DNA of 52,610 bases from Saccharibacter floricola DSM 15669 (lineage in GTDB: Bacteria; Pseudomonadota; Alphaproteobacteria; Acetobacterales; Acetobacteraceae), in NCBI RefSeq assembly GCF_000378165.1, contig NZ_KB899345.1, positions 1 to 52,610 of the forward strand. The letters run 5' to 3'. Of this stretch, positions 25,929 to 35,638 are shown in pieces. Under the pieces are notes generated by a model, which was given only the letters and a program-made list of their open reading frames with translations, had not been told where the DNA came from and ran no database searches. How positions within the stretch are numbered: the first letter of the stretch is position 1; every line of letters begins with the position of its first letter. The translations under genes were made by a program, and so were the position numbers.

Positions 25929-27130
25929 TACTGCACCCCCTCACAAAAGCGACAAATACGCGCACATGCTTCGACCAAAAGCTCTGTGCTCGTCGCATAA
26001 GAGACACGGAAATAGCCCGGCATCAAAAACGCAGAACCATGCACAGCCGCAACGCCTGTTTCTTCCAACAAAGCTGTCACGAAGTCTTCATCCGTGGTCA
26101 ATTGTGTCCCTTGAGGAGAAGAACGTCCAAGGAGTTTCTTGATCGAAACAAAGACATAAAATGCCCCTTCTGGACGCTGGCACTCCAACCCCGGAACCGA
26201 AGAGAGCGCCTCCACGACTTGATCACGACGCCCTTGATACACAGAAACCATCTCATCAATACAGTCCTGAGGCCCCGTCACCGCAGCTAGTGCCGCCGCT
26301 TGCGCAATCGAGCAGGCATTGCTGGTGCTTTGGCCTTGAAGCTTAATGAGCTGCTTCGTTAGCTCAACAGGTGCCGCCGCAAAACCAATACGCCATCCCG
26401 TCATCGCATAAGCTTTGCTCACGCCATTCATCGTTACGGTGCGATCACGCAAACGCGGCTCAACCTGCACCATTGTTGATGACACACGCCCATCGTAAAT
26501 CAGCTTGGCGTAAATATCATCTGTCAGTAGCCAAACCTGTGGGTGTTCTAACAAGACATCCGCCAACGCACGCAGCTCTTCCGGAGAGTAGGCTGACCCT
26601 GTCGGGTTGCATGGAGAGTTCAACACAAGCCAGCGTGTCTGTGGCGTAATCGCCTGACGCAATTGCTCTGCTGTCAGACGAAAACCCGTTGCTTCTTCAG
26701 TCGGGACGACAACAGGCGTTCCATCAGCCAAACGCACAATGTCAGGATAAGACACCCATGCTGGGGCGGGAATGATAACCTCATCACCCGCATTGAGCGT
26801 CGCGGTCATCACATTATAAATGACCTGCTTTCCCCCTGTGGAAACCGTAATCTCCTCAGGACGATAATCAAGGTCAAAATCTTTATTGAGCCACGCAGCG
26901 ACCGCTTTACGCAGCTCAATGGTGCCTGCGACATCAGTATATTTCGTCTCACCACGATTGATCGCCTCAATGGCCGCTTGTTTAACGAAATCTGGCGTAT
27001 CAAAGTCCGGCTCACCCGCAGAAAGACTGATGATATCCCGCCCCTCAGCTTTCAAGGCGCGGGCCTTCTGGGTAATAGCAATCGTCTGACTGGGCAAAAT
27101 ACGCCCCATACGATCAGCACTTACGGCCAT
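25928..27130 (-). CDS. Pyridoxal-phosphate aminotransferase, aspartate-type, paralogue 2
   Basis: A 400-residue enzyme in the same family, of the AatA type found in alphaproteobacteria: SLSAGEPDFDTPDFVKQAA, STGGKQVIYNVM, NGVSKAYAMTGWRIGF with the PLP lysine, and VPGLECQRPEGAFYVF. It is closely related to the downstream gene but not identical, which points to an old duplication. AatA-type enzymes make aspartate from oxaloacetate and glutamate; some also form prephenate-derived precursors. It lies about 60 bp downstream of leuB. Confidence 0.92.
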   Translation of the reverse strand: MAVSADRMGRILPSQTIAITQKARALKAEGRDIISLSAGEPDFDTPDFVKQAAIEAINRGETKYTDVAGTIELRKAVAAWLNKDFDLDYRPEEITVSTGGKQVIYNVMTATLNAGDEVIIPAPAWVSYPDIVRLADGTPVVVPTEEATGFRLTAEQLRQAITPQTRWLVLNSPCNPTGSAYSPEELRALADVLLEHPQVWLLTDDIYAKLIYDGRVSSTMVQVEPRLRDRTVTMNGVSKAYAMTGWRIGFAAAPVELTKQLIKLQGQSTSNACSIAQAAALAAVTGPQDCIDEMVSVYQGRRDQVVEALSSVPGLECQRPEGAFYVFVSIKKLLGRSSPQGTQLTTDEDFVTALLEETGVAAVHGSAFLMPGYFRVSYATSTELLVEACARICRFCEGVQ

Positions 27131-27192
27131 ACTCGTCTCTCCCTATATGATAGCCCCGCCCTTTTCACAGTAAGGAGGGGCGTCAATCGCTC

Positions 27193-28302
27193 TTAAGCCT
27201 GCGCTGCCATTTTCTTCAATACAGCCTCGCCCATTTGCTCTGTGGTGGCACGGGCATCACCTTCGCCAGCAATATCGGCCGTCCGCAACCCATCGGCCAA
27301 TACGCCAGAGACGGCGCGCTCAATCAGTTCAGCATCCTCTGGACGGTTGAGCGAGTAGCGCAACAGCATCGCCAAAGACAGAATTTGCGCGAGTGGATTA
27401 GCACTCCCCTTGCCCGCAATATCCGGTGCACTGCCATGAATAGGCTCATACAACGCGGCACGCTTGCCGTGCTCATTCTCCGCCCCCAGCGTTGCAGAAG
27501 GCAGCATACCAAGAGACCCTGTCAGCATGGAGGCGAGGTCAGACAGCAGATCCCCGAACAAATTGCCTGTCACCATCACGTCAAACTGACGTGGATCACG
27601 CACAAGCTGCATTGCGCAATTGTCAGCCAGCATATGCGTCAACGTGACATCAGAATACTCAGCCTTATGGAGACTCGTCACCACCTCACGCCATAGCAAG
27701 CCACTTTCCATGACGTTGCCTTTTTCGACCGAGCAAACACGCCCATCGCGCTGGCGTGCCAACTCAAACGCCACACGCGCCACGCGCTCAATCTCTGCGG
27801 TGGTATACACTTCCGTATTCACCCCGCGCTTCGTGCCATCAGGCAGGGTCTCAATACCACGCGGCTCACCGAAATAAACACCACCAACCGTTTCACGCAC
27901 GATCATCAAGTCCAGCCCACGCACCACTTCCGGCTTTAGTGCAGAAGCTGACAACAGCGCGTCAAAAAGCTTAGCGGGACGTAAATTCGCGTATAACCCG
28001 AGCTCTTTACGAAGGCGTAGAATCGCCACTTCTGGGCGCTTCTCAAACGGCGCATCTTTCCAAGCCGGGTCACCGACTGAACCAAACAAGACGGCATCCG
28101 CATGACGCGCCTGCTCAATGACCTCATCACGAATAGGCGTATCATGGGCTTTCAGAGAGGCCCCACCGACGAGCTCTTCCGTCAACTCAACATTAAGCCC
28201 GCGATGGTCGCGCAACCAATGCAGCACTTTAACAGCTTGCGCCATAATCTCAGGGCCAATGCCATCACCGGGCAGAAGAAGCAGTTGATGGGTGTCGCTC
28301 AT
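27193..28302 (-). CDS. leuB: 3-isopropylmalate dehydrogenase
   Basis: A 369-residue decarboxylating dehydrogenase of the leucine pathway that oxidises 3-isopropylmalate with NAD. Seen are the N-terminal [20 protein letters not shown], substrate loop [13 protein letters not shown], the [19 protein letters not shown] metal and substrate region, and [20 protein letters not shown]. The ATG at 28302 overlaps the leuD stop (ATGA). Third gene of leuC-leuD-leuB. Confidence 0.97.
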   Translation of the reverse strand: MSDTHQLLLLPGDGIGPEIMAQAVKVLHWLRDHRGLNVELTEELVGGASLKAHDTPIRDEVIEQARHADAVLFGSVGDPAWKDAPFEKRPEVAILRLRKELGLYANLRPAKLFDALLSASALKPEVVRGLDLMIVRETVGGVYFGEPRGIETLPDGTKRGVNTEVYTTAEIERVARVAFELARQRDGRVCSVEKGNVMESGLLWREVVTSLHKAEYSDVTLTHMLADNCAMQLVRDPRQFDVMVTGNLFGDLLSDLASMLTGSLGMLPSATLGAENEHGKRAALYEPIHGSAPDIAGKGSANPLAQILSLAMLLRYSLNRPEDAELIERAVSGVLADGLRTADIAGEGDARATTEQMGEAVLKKMAAQA

Positions 28303-28925
28303 GAGTTTTCCCCTTGCGTTGATGGGATCCATGCCCGGTTAGCGCGTTGTTCAAATTGCTCAATCTCCCCCTCACGCAGAAGGGTTTGAGAGATGTTATC
28401 AAGCCCTTCCAAGAGGTTATGACGCCAGAACGGATCAACATCAAAAGGGATCGTTTCGCCGTCAGGACGGACAATCTGTTGTTTTTCCAGATCAACCGTT
28501 AAGCGCGCATTTTCCCCCTGACGCGCATCATCCATCAGCGTTTCACAAATCTCTAAAGGGAGACGGATGGGCAGCAGACCGTTCTTAAAACAGTTACTGT
28601 GGAAAATATCAGCAATGCTCGGTGCAATCACACAGCGAATACCAAAATCTTGCAGAGCCCACGGCGCATGCTCACGCGATGAACCACAGCCAAGATTATC
28701 TAGGGTAATTAAGATGCCTGCTTTTCGATAAGCTGGTTTATTGAGAACAAAATCAGGCTTCTCATTCCCTTGCTCATCATAACGCTGATCAGCAAACAAA
28801 TGCTTTCCAAGCCCCGTCCGCTGAATCGTCTTCAAAAAACGTGCTGGGATAATTTGGTCTGTATCAATATTCTCTTGTGGGAGCGGTGCTGCCACTGTCG
28901 TCAGACGTGTAAACTTCTCCATCAC
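28299..28925 (-). CDS. leuD: 3-isopropylmalate dehydratase small subunit
   Basis: A 208-residue subunit that, with LeuC, isomerises 2- to 3-isopropylmalate. Motifs: [35 protein letters not shown] and [17 protein letters not shown]. Length is normal for the family. Its start overlaps the leuC stop by 4 bp and its stop overlaps the leuB start, so the three are translationally coupled. Confidence 0.97.
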   Translation of the reverse strand: MMEKFTRLTTVAAPLPQENIDTDQIIPARFLKTIQRTGLGKHLFADQRYDEQGNEKPDFVLNKPAYRKAGILITLDNLGCGSSREHAPWALQDFGIRCVIAPSIADIFHSNCFKNGLLPIRLPLEICETLMDDARQGENARLTVDLEKQQIVRPDGETIPFDVDPFWRHNLLEGLDNISQTLLREGEIEQFEQRANRAWIPSTQGENS

Positions 28926-30349
28926 CGCGCTCCTTCCATCAGCTCACGCACATCACATAACGTCCCCGTCACAGCCGCTGCTGCAGCCATACTGGGGGAA
29001 CATAGATGTGTTCGCCCTTGCGGCCCTTGCCGCCCTTCAAAATTTCGGTTGGATGTCGATGCGCAGCGTTGCTGTGTCTCAAGCTTGTCTGGGTTCATTC
29101 CCAAACACATCGAACAGCCCGCTTCGCGCCACTCAAACCCAGCATCACGGAAAATTTTATCAAGCCCTTCGGCTTCCGCCTGCTGTCGCACAAGCCCTGA
29201 CCCCGGGACGACCATCGCACGCACGGAAGGCACCACTTTACGGTTCTGGACAATCGCAGCAGCGGCTCGCAAATCTTCAATGCGGCTATTGGTGCAAGAG
29301 CCAATAAAGACCGCATCCACTGGCGTTCCAGCCAGCTTCTGCCCTGCCTCAAGCCCCATATAGCTCAACGTGCGACGAATACGCTCCGCTCTTGCTGAAT
29401 CCGTCGCCTCATCAGGGCTCGGCACTCGCCCATCAATGGACATCACATCTTCAGGGCTTGTTCCCCATGTCAGTGACGGCTTGATCTCCGCCGCATCAAG
29501 AAAGACTTCCTTGTCGTAATGCGCCCCGTCATCAGAGCGCAGACTCTGCCAATAAGCAACAGCCTGCTCAAAAGCCTCCCCCTTAGGGGCATAAGAACGC
29601 CCTTTGACATACGCAAAGGTCGTCTCATCAGGAGCCACCATCCCTGCACGGGCACCAGCTTCGATCGACATATTGCACAGCGTCATCCGGCCCGCCATAT
29701 CCAACGCGCGCACAGCAGAGCCTGCATATTCAATAACGTAGCCCGTCCCACCAGCTGTCCCGGTGCGGCCAATGATCGCCAGCATAATATCTTTTGCCGT
29801 CACGCCCGGGCCAATCTGGCCCTCCACACGAACAAGCATGTTCTTCGCACGCTTTTGCAACAATGTTTGCGTTGCAAGCACATGCTCCACTTCAGACGTC
29901 CCAATGCCAAACGCCAAAGAGCCCAAGGCTCCATGCGTCGAGGTATGGCTATCCCCACACACAATGGTCATACCCGGCAAGGAAATCCCCTGCTCTGGCC
30001 CTACCACATGGGCGATACCCTGTTTACGTGACAGAAGTGGAAAATACGGAACCCCAAATTCCTCGACATTACGCTCCAGCGTTTCAATCTGAAGACGACT
30101 CTGCTGATCTTCAATCGGCAGCGAGCGATCTGAGGTCGGGACATTATGGTCGGCTACAGCAAAAGTAGCCCCGGGACGCCGCACCGGGCGCCCCGCTGCC
30201 CGCAAGCCTTCAAAAGCCTGCGGACTGGTCACCTCATGAAGGAGGTGACGGTCAATGTAGAGAAGGCACGTCCCGTCTTCGAGGGTAAGGACCACATGAT
30301 CATCCCAGATTTTGTCATATAACGTTCTGGGAGAAGACGGTTTGTGCAT
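28922..30349 (-). CDS. leuC: 3-isopropylmalate dehydratase large subunit
   Basis: A 475-residue aconitase-family iron-sulfur subunit. The three cluster cysteines are in [17 protein letters not shown] and in the pair GCSMCLGMN. Also seen: [12 protein letters not shown] at the N-terminus, [20 protein letters not shown]-type substrate site, and [11 protein letters not shown] at the C-terminus. First gene of leuC-leuD-leuB. It follows rplS by 14 bp, so the leucine genes may be read partly from the ribosomal-protein transcript. Confidence 0.97.
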   Translation of the reverse strand: MHKPSSPRTLYDKIWDDHVVLTLEDGTCLLYIDRHLLHEVTSPQAFEGLRAAGRPVRRPGATFAVADHNVPTSDRSLPIEDQQSRLQIETLERNVEEFGVPYFPLLSRKQGIAHVVGPEQGISLPGMTIVCGDSHTSTHGALGSLAFGIGTSEVEHVLATQTLLQKRAKNMLVRVEGQIGPGVTAKDIMLAIIGRTGTAGGTGYVIEYAGSAVRALDMAGRMTLCNMSIEAGARAGMVAPDETTFAYVKGRSYAPKGEAFEQAVAYWQSLRSDDGAHYDKEVFLDAAEIKPSLTWGTSPEDVMSIDGRVPSPDEATDSARAERIRRTLSYMGLEAGQKLAGTPVDAVFIGSCTNSRIEDLRAAAAIVQNRKVVPSVRAMVVPGSGLVRQQAEAEGLDKIFRDAGFEWREAGCSMCLGMNPDKLETQQRCASTSNRNFEGRQGPQGRTHLCSPSMAAAAAVTGTLCDVRELMEGAR

Positions 30350-30363
30350 TTCTCTATCTCCAG

Positions 30364-30756
30364 TTAGGACGCAGCCTTTTTGCTGCCTTTGTTAACATCA
30401 CGCGGACGCTCGGCGATACGTGCTGACTTACCAGAACGACCACGCAGGTAATACAGTTTCGCACGACGAACCTTACCGCGACGCACTACCTTAATCTCTG
30501 CGATCGTCGGTGAGAAGAGCGGGAACACACGTTCCACACCTTCACCGTTAGAAACCTTGCGCACAGTGAAGCTGCTACCCAATGCGCGGTTGCTACGAGA
30601 GATCACAACACCCTCGAAAACCTGAACACGCTCACGTGTCCCTTCAACAACGCGCACACCCACGCGAACCGTATCACCTGGAGCGAATTCCGGCACGCCA
30701 CGAATAGCGGAAAGACGCTCCATCTCGCGCGCCTCATACTGCTGAATAATGTTCAT
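30364..30756 (-). CDS. rplS: 50S ribosomal protein L19
   Basis: A 130-residue ribosomal protein near the 30S-50S interface. The N-terminal [15 protein letters not shown], the core [20 protein letters not shown] and the basic C-terminus [16 protein letters not shown] identify it. ATG 30756 is chosen because AGGAG lies seven bases upstream; the TTG two codons earlier lacks that spacing. Last gene of rpsP-rimM-trmD-rplS. Confidence 0.97.
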   Translation of the reverse strand: MNIIQQYEAREMERLSAIRGVPEFAPGDTVRVGVRVVEGTRERVQVFEGVVISRSNRALGSSFTVRKVSNGEGVERVFPLFSPTIAEIKVVRRGKVRRAKLYYLRGRSGKSARIAERPRDVNKGSKKAAS

Positions 30757-30787
30757 GACCAAACTCCTGAAAAGAAACTCAACTACA

Positions 30788-31483
30788 TTAAGGTCGCTGT
30801 TCGTACGCCGCCCATAAATCTGGGCGTTGCGCGCGCGTTACAGCGATGGATTTTTCATGACGCCAACGGGCGATATCCTGATGATGACCAGAAAGAAGAA
30901 CCGACGGAACATCCCGCCCTTCCCACTCTGCTGGACGCGTATAGTGAGGATATTCAAGCAGGCCTTCAGAGAAACTCTCTTCCTCCCCACTATGAACAGA
31001 CCCCATAACCCCGGGAAGAAGTCGAACACAGCCATCAAGGAGCGCTAAAGCCGGGATTTCTCCTCCCGAAAGCACAAAGTCTCCCATACAGAACTGCTCA
31101 ACAGCGTGCTTTTCCAACACGCGCTCGTCCACTCCTTCAAAACGTCCACACAAAATGACGACTCCATCACCTTGCGAAAAACGTTCGATATCCTTTTGCT
31201 CTAACCGTTTTCCGCGCGGTGTCGGATAGATCACCGGGCATTGACGGCTCCCCCTTACATCAGACAGCGCATGATCTAATACGTCAGGACGCATCACCAT
31301 ACCTGCCCCACCCCCAAACGGTGTATCATCCAGAGCACGATGCCGACCCCGCCCATAAGGACGCAGATCATGGGCCCGACAGGACCACACATCATTCTCT
31401 AAAGCACGACCCGCTAAAGAATACCCCAATGGACCGGGGAACATATCGGGAAAAAGCGTAAGAATATCAGCTTGCCAGGTCAT
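30788..31483 (-). CDS. trmD: tRNA (guanine-N1)-methyltransferase
   Basis: A 231-residue SPOUT-class enzyme that makes m1G37 in tRNA to prevent frameshifting. The trefoil knot is [20 protein letters not shown]. AdoMet- and tRNA-binding residues are in [20 protein letters not shown] and in [12 protein letters not shown]. The 3' part is intact ([20 protein letters not shown]). Overlaps rimM by 4 bp and precedes rplS by 31 bp. Confidence 0.97.
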   Translation of the reverse strand: MTWQADILTLFPDMFPGPLGYSLAGRALENDVWSCRAHDLRPYGRGRHRALDDTPFGGGAGMVMRPDVLDHALSDVRGSRQCPVIYPTPRGKRLEQKDIERFSQGDGVVILCGRFEGVDERVLEKHAVEQFCMGDFVLSGGEIPALALLDGCVRLLPGVMGSVHSGEEESFSEGLLEYPHYTRPAEWEGRDVPSVLLSGHHQDIARWRHEKSIAVTRAQRPDLWAAYEQRP

Positions 31484-32022
31484 GAGCGTATCTTCACATC
31501 ACCCGACAAATCACCTTCCACCTCAACCATTTCCGGCAATTCAACCACAAGACGATTCGCCTTACGGTCAATCTCCGGTACGCAGGCCAACGTAAATGGG
31601 ATAATCTGTCCGCTCTCAAGCTCAAGGCTTGTTCCTGCACCGTAATCATGCACCTTCGTGACAACACCAAGACCTTCACCGGACGACAGAACAGCCTCCA
31701 TACCGAGCAGATCGACATGGTAAAACTCTTCATCATCCGTTTCAGGCAATGCCTCACGCACGGCATAAAGACGGCGATTGACTAGCTTCTCTGCGGCATT
31801 ACGATCAGGCAAAGCCTGGCCATCAGCATCAAGAAGTGCAGCAATCCCAGGGGCTTTCCAACGCACATGCCACTGCCCCCCATACTCATCATGCAGCGCA
31901 CCAATATCCTCCACCATGTCGGCAGTTTCTGTGGCTGGATGAAGACGCACGAGCCCCCGCACACCATGAGGCTTCCCAATGGTGGCAATCAGAACATCAC
32001 GATCTGAAGGGTGGCGTGGCAA
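31480..32022 (-). CDS. rimM: Ribosome maturation factor RimM
   Basis: A 180-residue 16S rRNA processing factor that binds S19 and helps mature the 30S head. The N-terminal barrel carries [19 protein letters not shown], and the PRC-type C-terminal domain includes [14 protein letters not shown] and LPEMVEVEG. The start codon follows the rpsP stop by 30 bp, and trmD overlaps its end. Confidence 0.94.
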   Translation of the reverse strand: MPRHPSDRDVLIATIGKPHGVRGLVRLHPATETADMVEDIGALHDEYGGQWHVRWKAPGIAALLDADGQALPDRNAAEKLVNRRLYAVREALPETDDEEFYHVDLLGMEAVLSSGEGLGVVTKVHDYGAGTSLELESGQIIPFTLACVPEIDRKANRLVVELPEMVEVEGDLSGDVKIRS

Positions 32023-32052
32023 AGGAAATTCTCCCGTTTAAACGTCAGTCAA

Positions 32053-32397
32053 TTAGGAAGCGGCTGCTTCAGCAGCGGCGGCAGCGCGCTCCTGAGCCTT
32101 CTTCTTCGGTGCCGATTTCTTGGGCTGGTCACGGAAAACAGGCTTTGGAGCCAGACCGGCATTACCAAGGAAGCGCGCAACACGATCTGTCGTCTGCACA
32201 CCATTGGACAACCAGTGCTTGATGCGCTCTTCGTTCAAACGCACGCGCTCTTCGTGATCGGAAGGCAGCATTGGGTTATACGCACCGACCTTCTCCACAA
32301 AGCGGCCATCACGTGGGCTGCGGCTATCAGCCACAACAATGTGATAGTACGGGCGCTTTTTGGAACCAGCGCGGGAAAGACGAATCTTCAGGCTCAT
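32053..32397 (-). CDS. rpsP: 30S ribosomal protein S16
   Basis: A 114-residue ribosomal protein: [39 protein letters not shown] and a C-terminal Lys/Ala-rich tail ([16 protein letters not shown]) typical of alphaproteobacterial S16. First gene of rpsP-rimM-trmD-rplS, downstream of ffh by 57 bp. Confidence 0.97.
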   Translation of the reverse strand: MSLKIRLSRAGSKKRPYYHIVVADSRSPRDGRFVEKVGAYNPMLPSDHEERVRLNEERIKHWLSNGVQTTDRVARFLGNAGLAPKPVFRDQPKKSAPKKKAQERAAAAAEAAAS

Positions 32398-32454
32398 ACG
32401 AACTCCTGCATATTAAGAGAGTTAAACGTCAACAAACTTCGGCCAAGAGGACAC

Positions 32455-33873
32455 TCAGCCAAAGGGATTAGGGCCACCTGGGCCGCCCATCCCCTTGAAC
32501 ATATCGCCCAGACCTCCGGCACCCCCCATGCCACGCATCATCCCGGACAAACCCATTTTGCTGATACGTTTCATCATGGTGGACATTTCATCAAACTGCT
32601 TGAGCAGTCGATTGACCTCTGGCACGCTCGTGCCAGAGCCCGCCGCAATACGCTTTTTCCGCGAGGCTTTAATAATCCCCGGTGTCCGGCGCTCCTGCTC
32701 AGTCATGGATGAAATAATCACCTTGTGGCGATCAAAGATCTTAGAATCAAGATTCTTCCCTTCCAGCTTATCCTTCAGCTTACCCATACCGGGCAGCATG
32801 CCGAGAATACCGGAGATCGACCCAAGGCGATTAATTTGATTGATCTGTGACACATAGTCATTGAGATCAAACTTGCCGGCGAGCATCTTCTTGGCAACAC
32901 GCTCACCTTCTTCCTGATCCAGCTGCTCCGACGCTTTTTCAACCAGCCCAGCAACGTCACCAAGCCCCAAAATACGTCCAGCAACACGTTCAGGATGAAA
33001 TTCTTCTAAAGCGGAAACTTTTTCACCCGACCCGGTGAATTTGATCGGCGCTCCCGTAACAGCCTTCATAGACAAAGCCGCACCACCGCGTGCGTCACCA
33101 TCCATACGGCTCATCACAACGCCTGTGATACCGATCTGGTCTTTAAAGGCTTGCGCCGTATTCACCGCATCCTGGCCGGTCATCGCATCGACAACCAATA
33201 AGGTTTCGGCCGGGCTCGTTGCATCACGCACCTGACGGACTTCATCCATCAGCGCTTCATCAATAGCTAGACGCCCCGCCGTATCAAGCACGACGACATC
33301 ATAGCCTTCACGACGCCCCGTTTCCATGGCGCGGCGAGCAATCTCCACAGGCTGCTGACCATCAACAATGGCCAAAGACGTAACACGTCCTTCCGTCTGC
33401 TGCCCTACCTGCTCAGCTAACTGCTGCAACTGTAACTGCGCTGCCGGACGCTGCACGTCCAAACTTGCAAGCAGCACTTTCTTGCGATCACGTCCCGCTA
33501 AACGCAGCGCCAGCTTACCCGATGTGGTGGTTTTCCCAGCCCCCTGCAAACCAACCATCAAAAATGGGATCGGCGCTGGCGCAGAAAGATTAAGCGGAAC
33601 AACCCCTGCCCCACCGAGCGCCTCAATCAGCGCATCATTAACGATCTTAGCGACAGCCTGACCGGGGGAAACATCATCAAGGACTTCCCCACCAACGGCA
33701 CGTTCTTTGACATTTTTAACAAAGCTTCGCACCACAGGCAGAGCCACATCCGCTTCCAGCATAGCCAGCCGGACTTCCCGCATAGCTTCTGAAACGTCAC
33801 TTTCTGAAAGCTTCCCTCCGCGAGAGAGACCTTCAAAGACTTTCGACATTCTACCTGAAAGCTGGTCGAACAC
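32455..33873 (-). CDS. ffh: Signal recognition particle protein Ffh
   Basis: A 472-residue GTPase that targets membrane proteins co-translationally with 4.5S RNA and FtsY. N domain: MFDQLSGRMSKVFEGLSRGG. G domain: GLQGAGKTTTSGKLALRL, ASLDVQRPAA, DTAGRLAID and SRMDGDARGGAALS. M domain with the Met-rich C-terminus MSGMMRGMG-like repeats ending GPGGPNPFG. Transcribed ahead of rpsP; candidate promoter at 33950-33978. Confidence 0.97.
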   Translation of the reverse strand: MFDQLSGRMSKVFEGLSRGGKLSESDVSEAMREVRLAMLEADVALPVVRSFVKNVKERAVGGEVLDDVSPGQAVAKIVNDALIEALGGAGVVPLNLSAPAPIPFLMVGLQGAGKTTTSGKLALRLAGRDRKKVLLASLDVQRPAAQLQLQQLAEQVGQQTEGRVTSLAIVDGQQPVEIARRAMETGRREGYDVVVLDTAGRLAIDEALMDEVRQVRDATSPAETLLVVDAMTGQDAVNTAQAFKDQIGITGVVMSRMDGDARGGAALSMKAVTGAPIKFTGSGEKVSALEEFHPERVAGRILGLGDVAGLVEKASEQLDQEEGERVAKKMLAGKFDLNDYVSQINQINRLGSISGILGMLPGMGKLKDKLEGKNLDSKIFDRHKVIISSMTEQERRTPGIIKASRKKRIAAGSGTSVPEVNRLLKQFDEMSTMMKRISKMGLSGMMRGMGGAGGLGDMFKGMGGPGGPNPFG

Positions 33874-33949
33874 GTGATACCCTTAATTCCATGACAAACG
33901 CGCCACTGCGCGAACCCTCGCGGAGTGACGTGTCCGTAAACCTTTCCGA

Positions 33950-33978
33950 CTTCTAGGCTGCTGCTTCTTCAACGTCAA
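33950..33978 (-). promoter_or_regulatory. Candidate promoter of ffh
   Basis: On the minus strand TTGACG, a 17-base spacer and TAGAAG lie about 80 bp before the ffh start. Spacing is ideal; the -10 box is only a fair match. Confidence 0.35.
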
Positions 33979-33991
33979 GTATTTTGATGGG

Positions 33992-34020
33992 TTGACGCCG
34001 CTTCCGTTTTGATGTTTATG
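33992..34020 (+). promoter_or_regulatory. Candidate promoter of tRNA-Ser
   Basis: TTGACG, a 17-base spacer and TTTATG end 32 bases before the tRNA-Ser 5' end. The spacing is ideal. It overlaps the control region of the divergent ffh gene. Confidence 0.4.
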
Positions 34021-34052
34021 CAGGGTCACGCTTTCAGGAGCGCACAATATGC

Positions 34053-34142
34053 GGATGGGTGTCCGAGTGGTTTAAGGAACTGGTCTTGAAAACCAGCGTG
34101 CGGGGAACCGTACCGTGGGTTCGAATCCCACCCCATCCGCCA
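34053..34142 (+). tRNA. tRNA-Ser (anticodon TGA)
   Basis: Class II cloverleaf: acceptor GGATGGG/CCCATCC, anticodon arm CTGGT-CTTGAAA-ACCAG with TGA, long variable arm, T arm GTGGGTTCGAATCCCAC, discriminator G and encoded CCA at 34140-34142. Length 90 nt fits a serine tRNA. Confidence 0.97.
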
Positions 34143-34345
34143 TAAAATTCCTTCACAAAACAATATGTTATTTTATAAGTAAGCGTGTGATGCGCTATAC
34201 TTAAGTGAAACACATTCGTTCTATGCAAACCACAGAATTGCTTTATGGAACATTCCCTTTAATAGGTTCTCAGCTCTTCATATGACGACCCGTCTTCAAG
34301 GTGCTGCCCTGTCCCCACCTGAATGCTCACGACAAGGATACATCC

Positions 34346-34915
34346 ATGCTTTCCTTACCTAGCGCCCAAACCGCCCTTGTTCTTATTGACCTGCAAAATG
34401 GCATCGTTTCACTGCCCACCGCTCCCTATTCAGGGCAGACCGTCGTTGAACGCAGCAAAAAACTAGCGCATCATTTCCGGGAATATGGATCACCCATATT
34501 TTTGGTCAATGTGGCTTTCGCATCCGATGGTGCCGACGCACTGCAAGCACCTGTTGATCGCCCACTCACCTCTTCTGACGAAGCACTTCCCTCGGATTGG
34601 TCAGAGCTCGTCGATGGGCTAGCAGAACCCACAGATCTCCGCATTACCAAACATCAATGGGGCGCCTTCTTTGGGACAGAGCTCGATCTCCAACTTCGCC
34701 GTCGCGGCATTACAACACTCGTCATCGGCGGTATTGCAACCAACTTTGGCGTTGAATCAACAGCTCGAGCAGCCCACGAGCACGGATATAACGTCGTTCT
34801 GGTCGAAGATGCGACCACCAGCCTCTCCCCCGAGATGCATCGCTTTGCTTATGAAAGCATTTTCCCAGCATTAGGTCGCACGACAACAAGCGACACTATC
34901 ACCTTAACAACGTAA
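34346..34915 (+). CDS. Isochorismatase-fold hydrolase lacking the usual Cys (YecD-like)
   Basis: A 189-residue cysteine-hydrolase-fold protein. The catalytic Asp is in ALVLIDLQNGIVSLP and the Lys in DLRITKHQWGAFFGTEL. The nucleophile position, normally Cys in a DVCVEATAR-type motif, reads IGGIATNFGVESTARAA, with Gly in its place, as in E. coli YecD. It may therefore bind a substrate without the classic amidase chemistry. ATG 34346 has AAGGA upstream. Stands alone after tRNA-Ser. Confidence 0.85.
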   Translation: MLSLPSAQTALVLIDLQNGIVSLPTAPYSGQTVVERSKKLAHHFREYGSPIFLVNVAFASDGADALQAPVDRPLTSSDEALPSDWSELVDGLAEPTDLRITKHQWGAFFGTELDLQLRRRGITTLVIGGIATNFGVESTARAAHEHGYNVVLVEDATTSLSPEMHRFAYESIFPALGRTTTSDTITLTT

Positions 34916-34954
34916 GGCATCCCAGAGGGAAGACGCACACATCTACCAACCTCT

Positions 34955-35512
34955 TTATAAGGTGCAGTATTCCACCCATGCCTCAACATCGTCACCGCTA
35001 CCGAAACGCTCGTCAATCAGGCCATTAAGCATGACGGTTGGAGATGTGTGAATACCATTTTGGCGCGCATAACGTGTCTGACGCTTCAACATCGCCGTGA
35101 CACTCTCTTTTTCGAAGGAATCCGACAGTTTTAATCCCGCATAACCCTCAACTCGCTGACGAATTTCAGTAGGCGTGACGGCCATCAACGCTCCACGGCA
35201 ATGGTCGATCGCGTCAAACTCATCACGGTGATCGGCCACAACATCAAGCACACGCCACGCATCCTCTCTCCCCTCAGAGCTCAAAGCTGCTGCCAGCGCT
35301 GTCCGCGCAATAAGACCCGAAAAGAGATGCCAAGGCTGCACGTGAAGATACACCCGAACCGTAATGGCCTCTTCTCCCATTAACGCTACAAAAGGCTTTA
35401 TTTTTTTGAAGGCCTTATTGGAAAATGGGCATGTTGGATCGAGAAAGAACTCAACCTCTACTGGACCGTGCCCCCATGTTAGTGGCGTTCTTTGTGTTCT
35501 CTGATCCACCAT
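34955..35512 (-). CDS. DsbA-like thioredoxin-fold protein, cytoplasmic
   Basis: A 185-residue protein with a thioredoxin-like domain holding a single-Cys active-site motif CPFS (FFLDPTCPFSNKAFKKI). The cis-proline is in HTSPTVMLNGLIDERF and helical insertion spans ARTALAAALSSEGRED. There is no signal peptide, unlike true DsbA. The 35512 ATG is preferred because GGGGG lies a few bases upstream. Related thioredoxin_4 proteins act on glutathione or handle oxidised thiols; substrate unknown. Oriented toward the isochorismatase-fold gene. Confidence 0.78.
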   Translation of the reverse strand: MVDQRTQRTPLTWGHGPVEVEFFLDPTCPFSNKAFKKIKPFVALMGEEAITVRVYLHVQPWHLFSGLIARTALAAALSSEGREDAWRVLDVVADHRDEFDAIDHCRGALMAVTPTEIRQRVEGYAGLKLSDSFEKESVTAMLKRQTRYARQNGIHTSPTVMLNGLIDERFGSGDDVEAWVEYCTL

Positions 35513-35570
35513 TTTTTTCCCCCTAAAAAAAAGTCGCTCATTAATCTCGCACACGATCCAAACATTCGCA

Positions 35571-35612
35571 AAAAAAAGGCGGGGGAATGTTTTTCATTCG
35601 CCCCGCCTTCTC
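35571..35612 (-). terminator. Rho-independent terminator of the DEAD-box helicase gene
   Basis: On the minus strand a strong GC stem, AAGGCGGGGCGAATG paired with CATTCCCCCGCCTT, is followed by seven T (35571-35577). It lies just after the helicase stop at 35639. Confidence 0.85.
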
Positions 35613-35638
35613 ACCTGCGATGCACGCTCGCGGCATGA

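Noticed and set aside
27131-27192. Terminator between leuB and the aminotransferases
   Set aside because: A GC-rich inverted repeat is present, but there is no T-run, and read-through from leuB would be expected for an operon, so it was not called.
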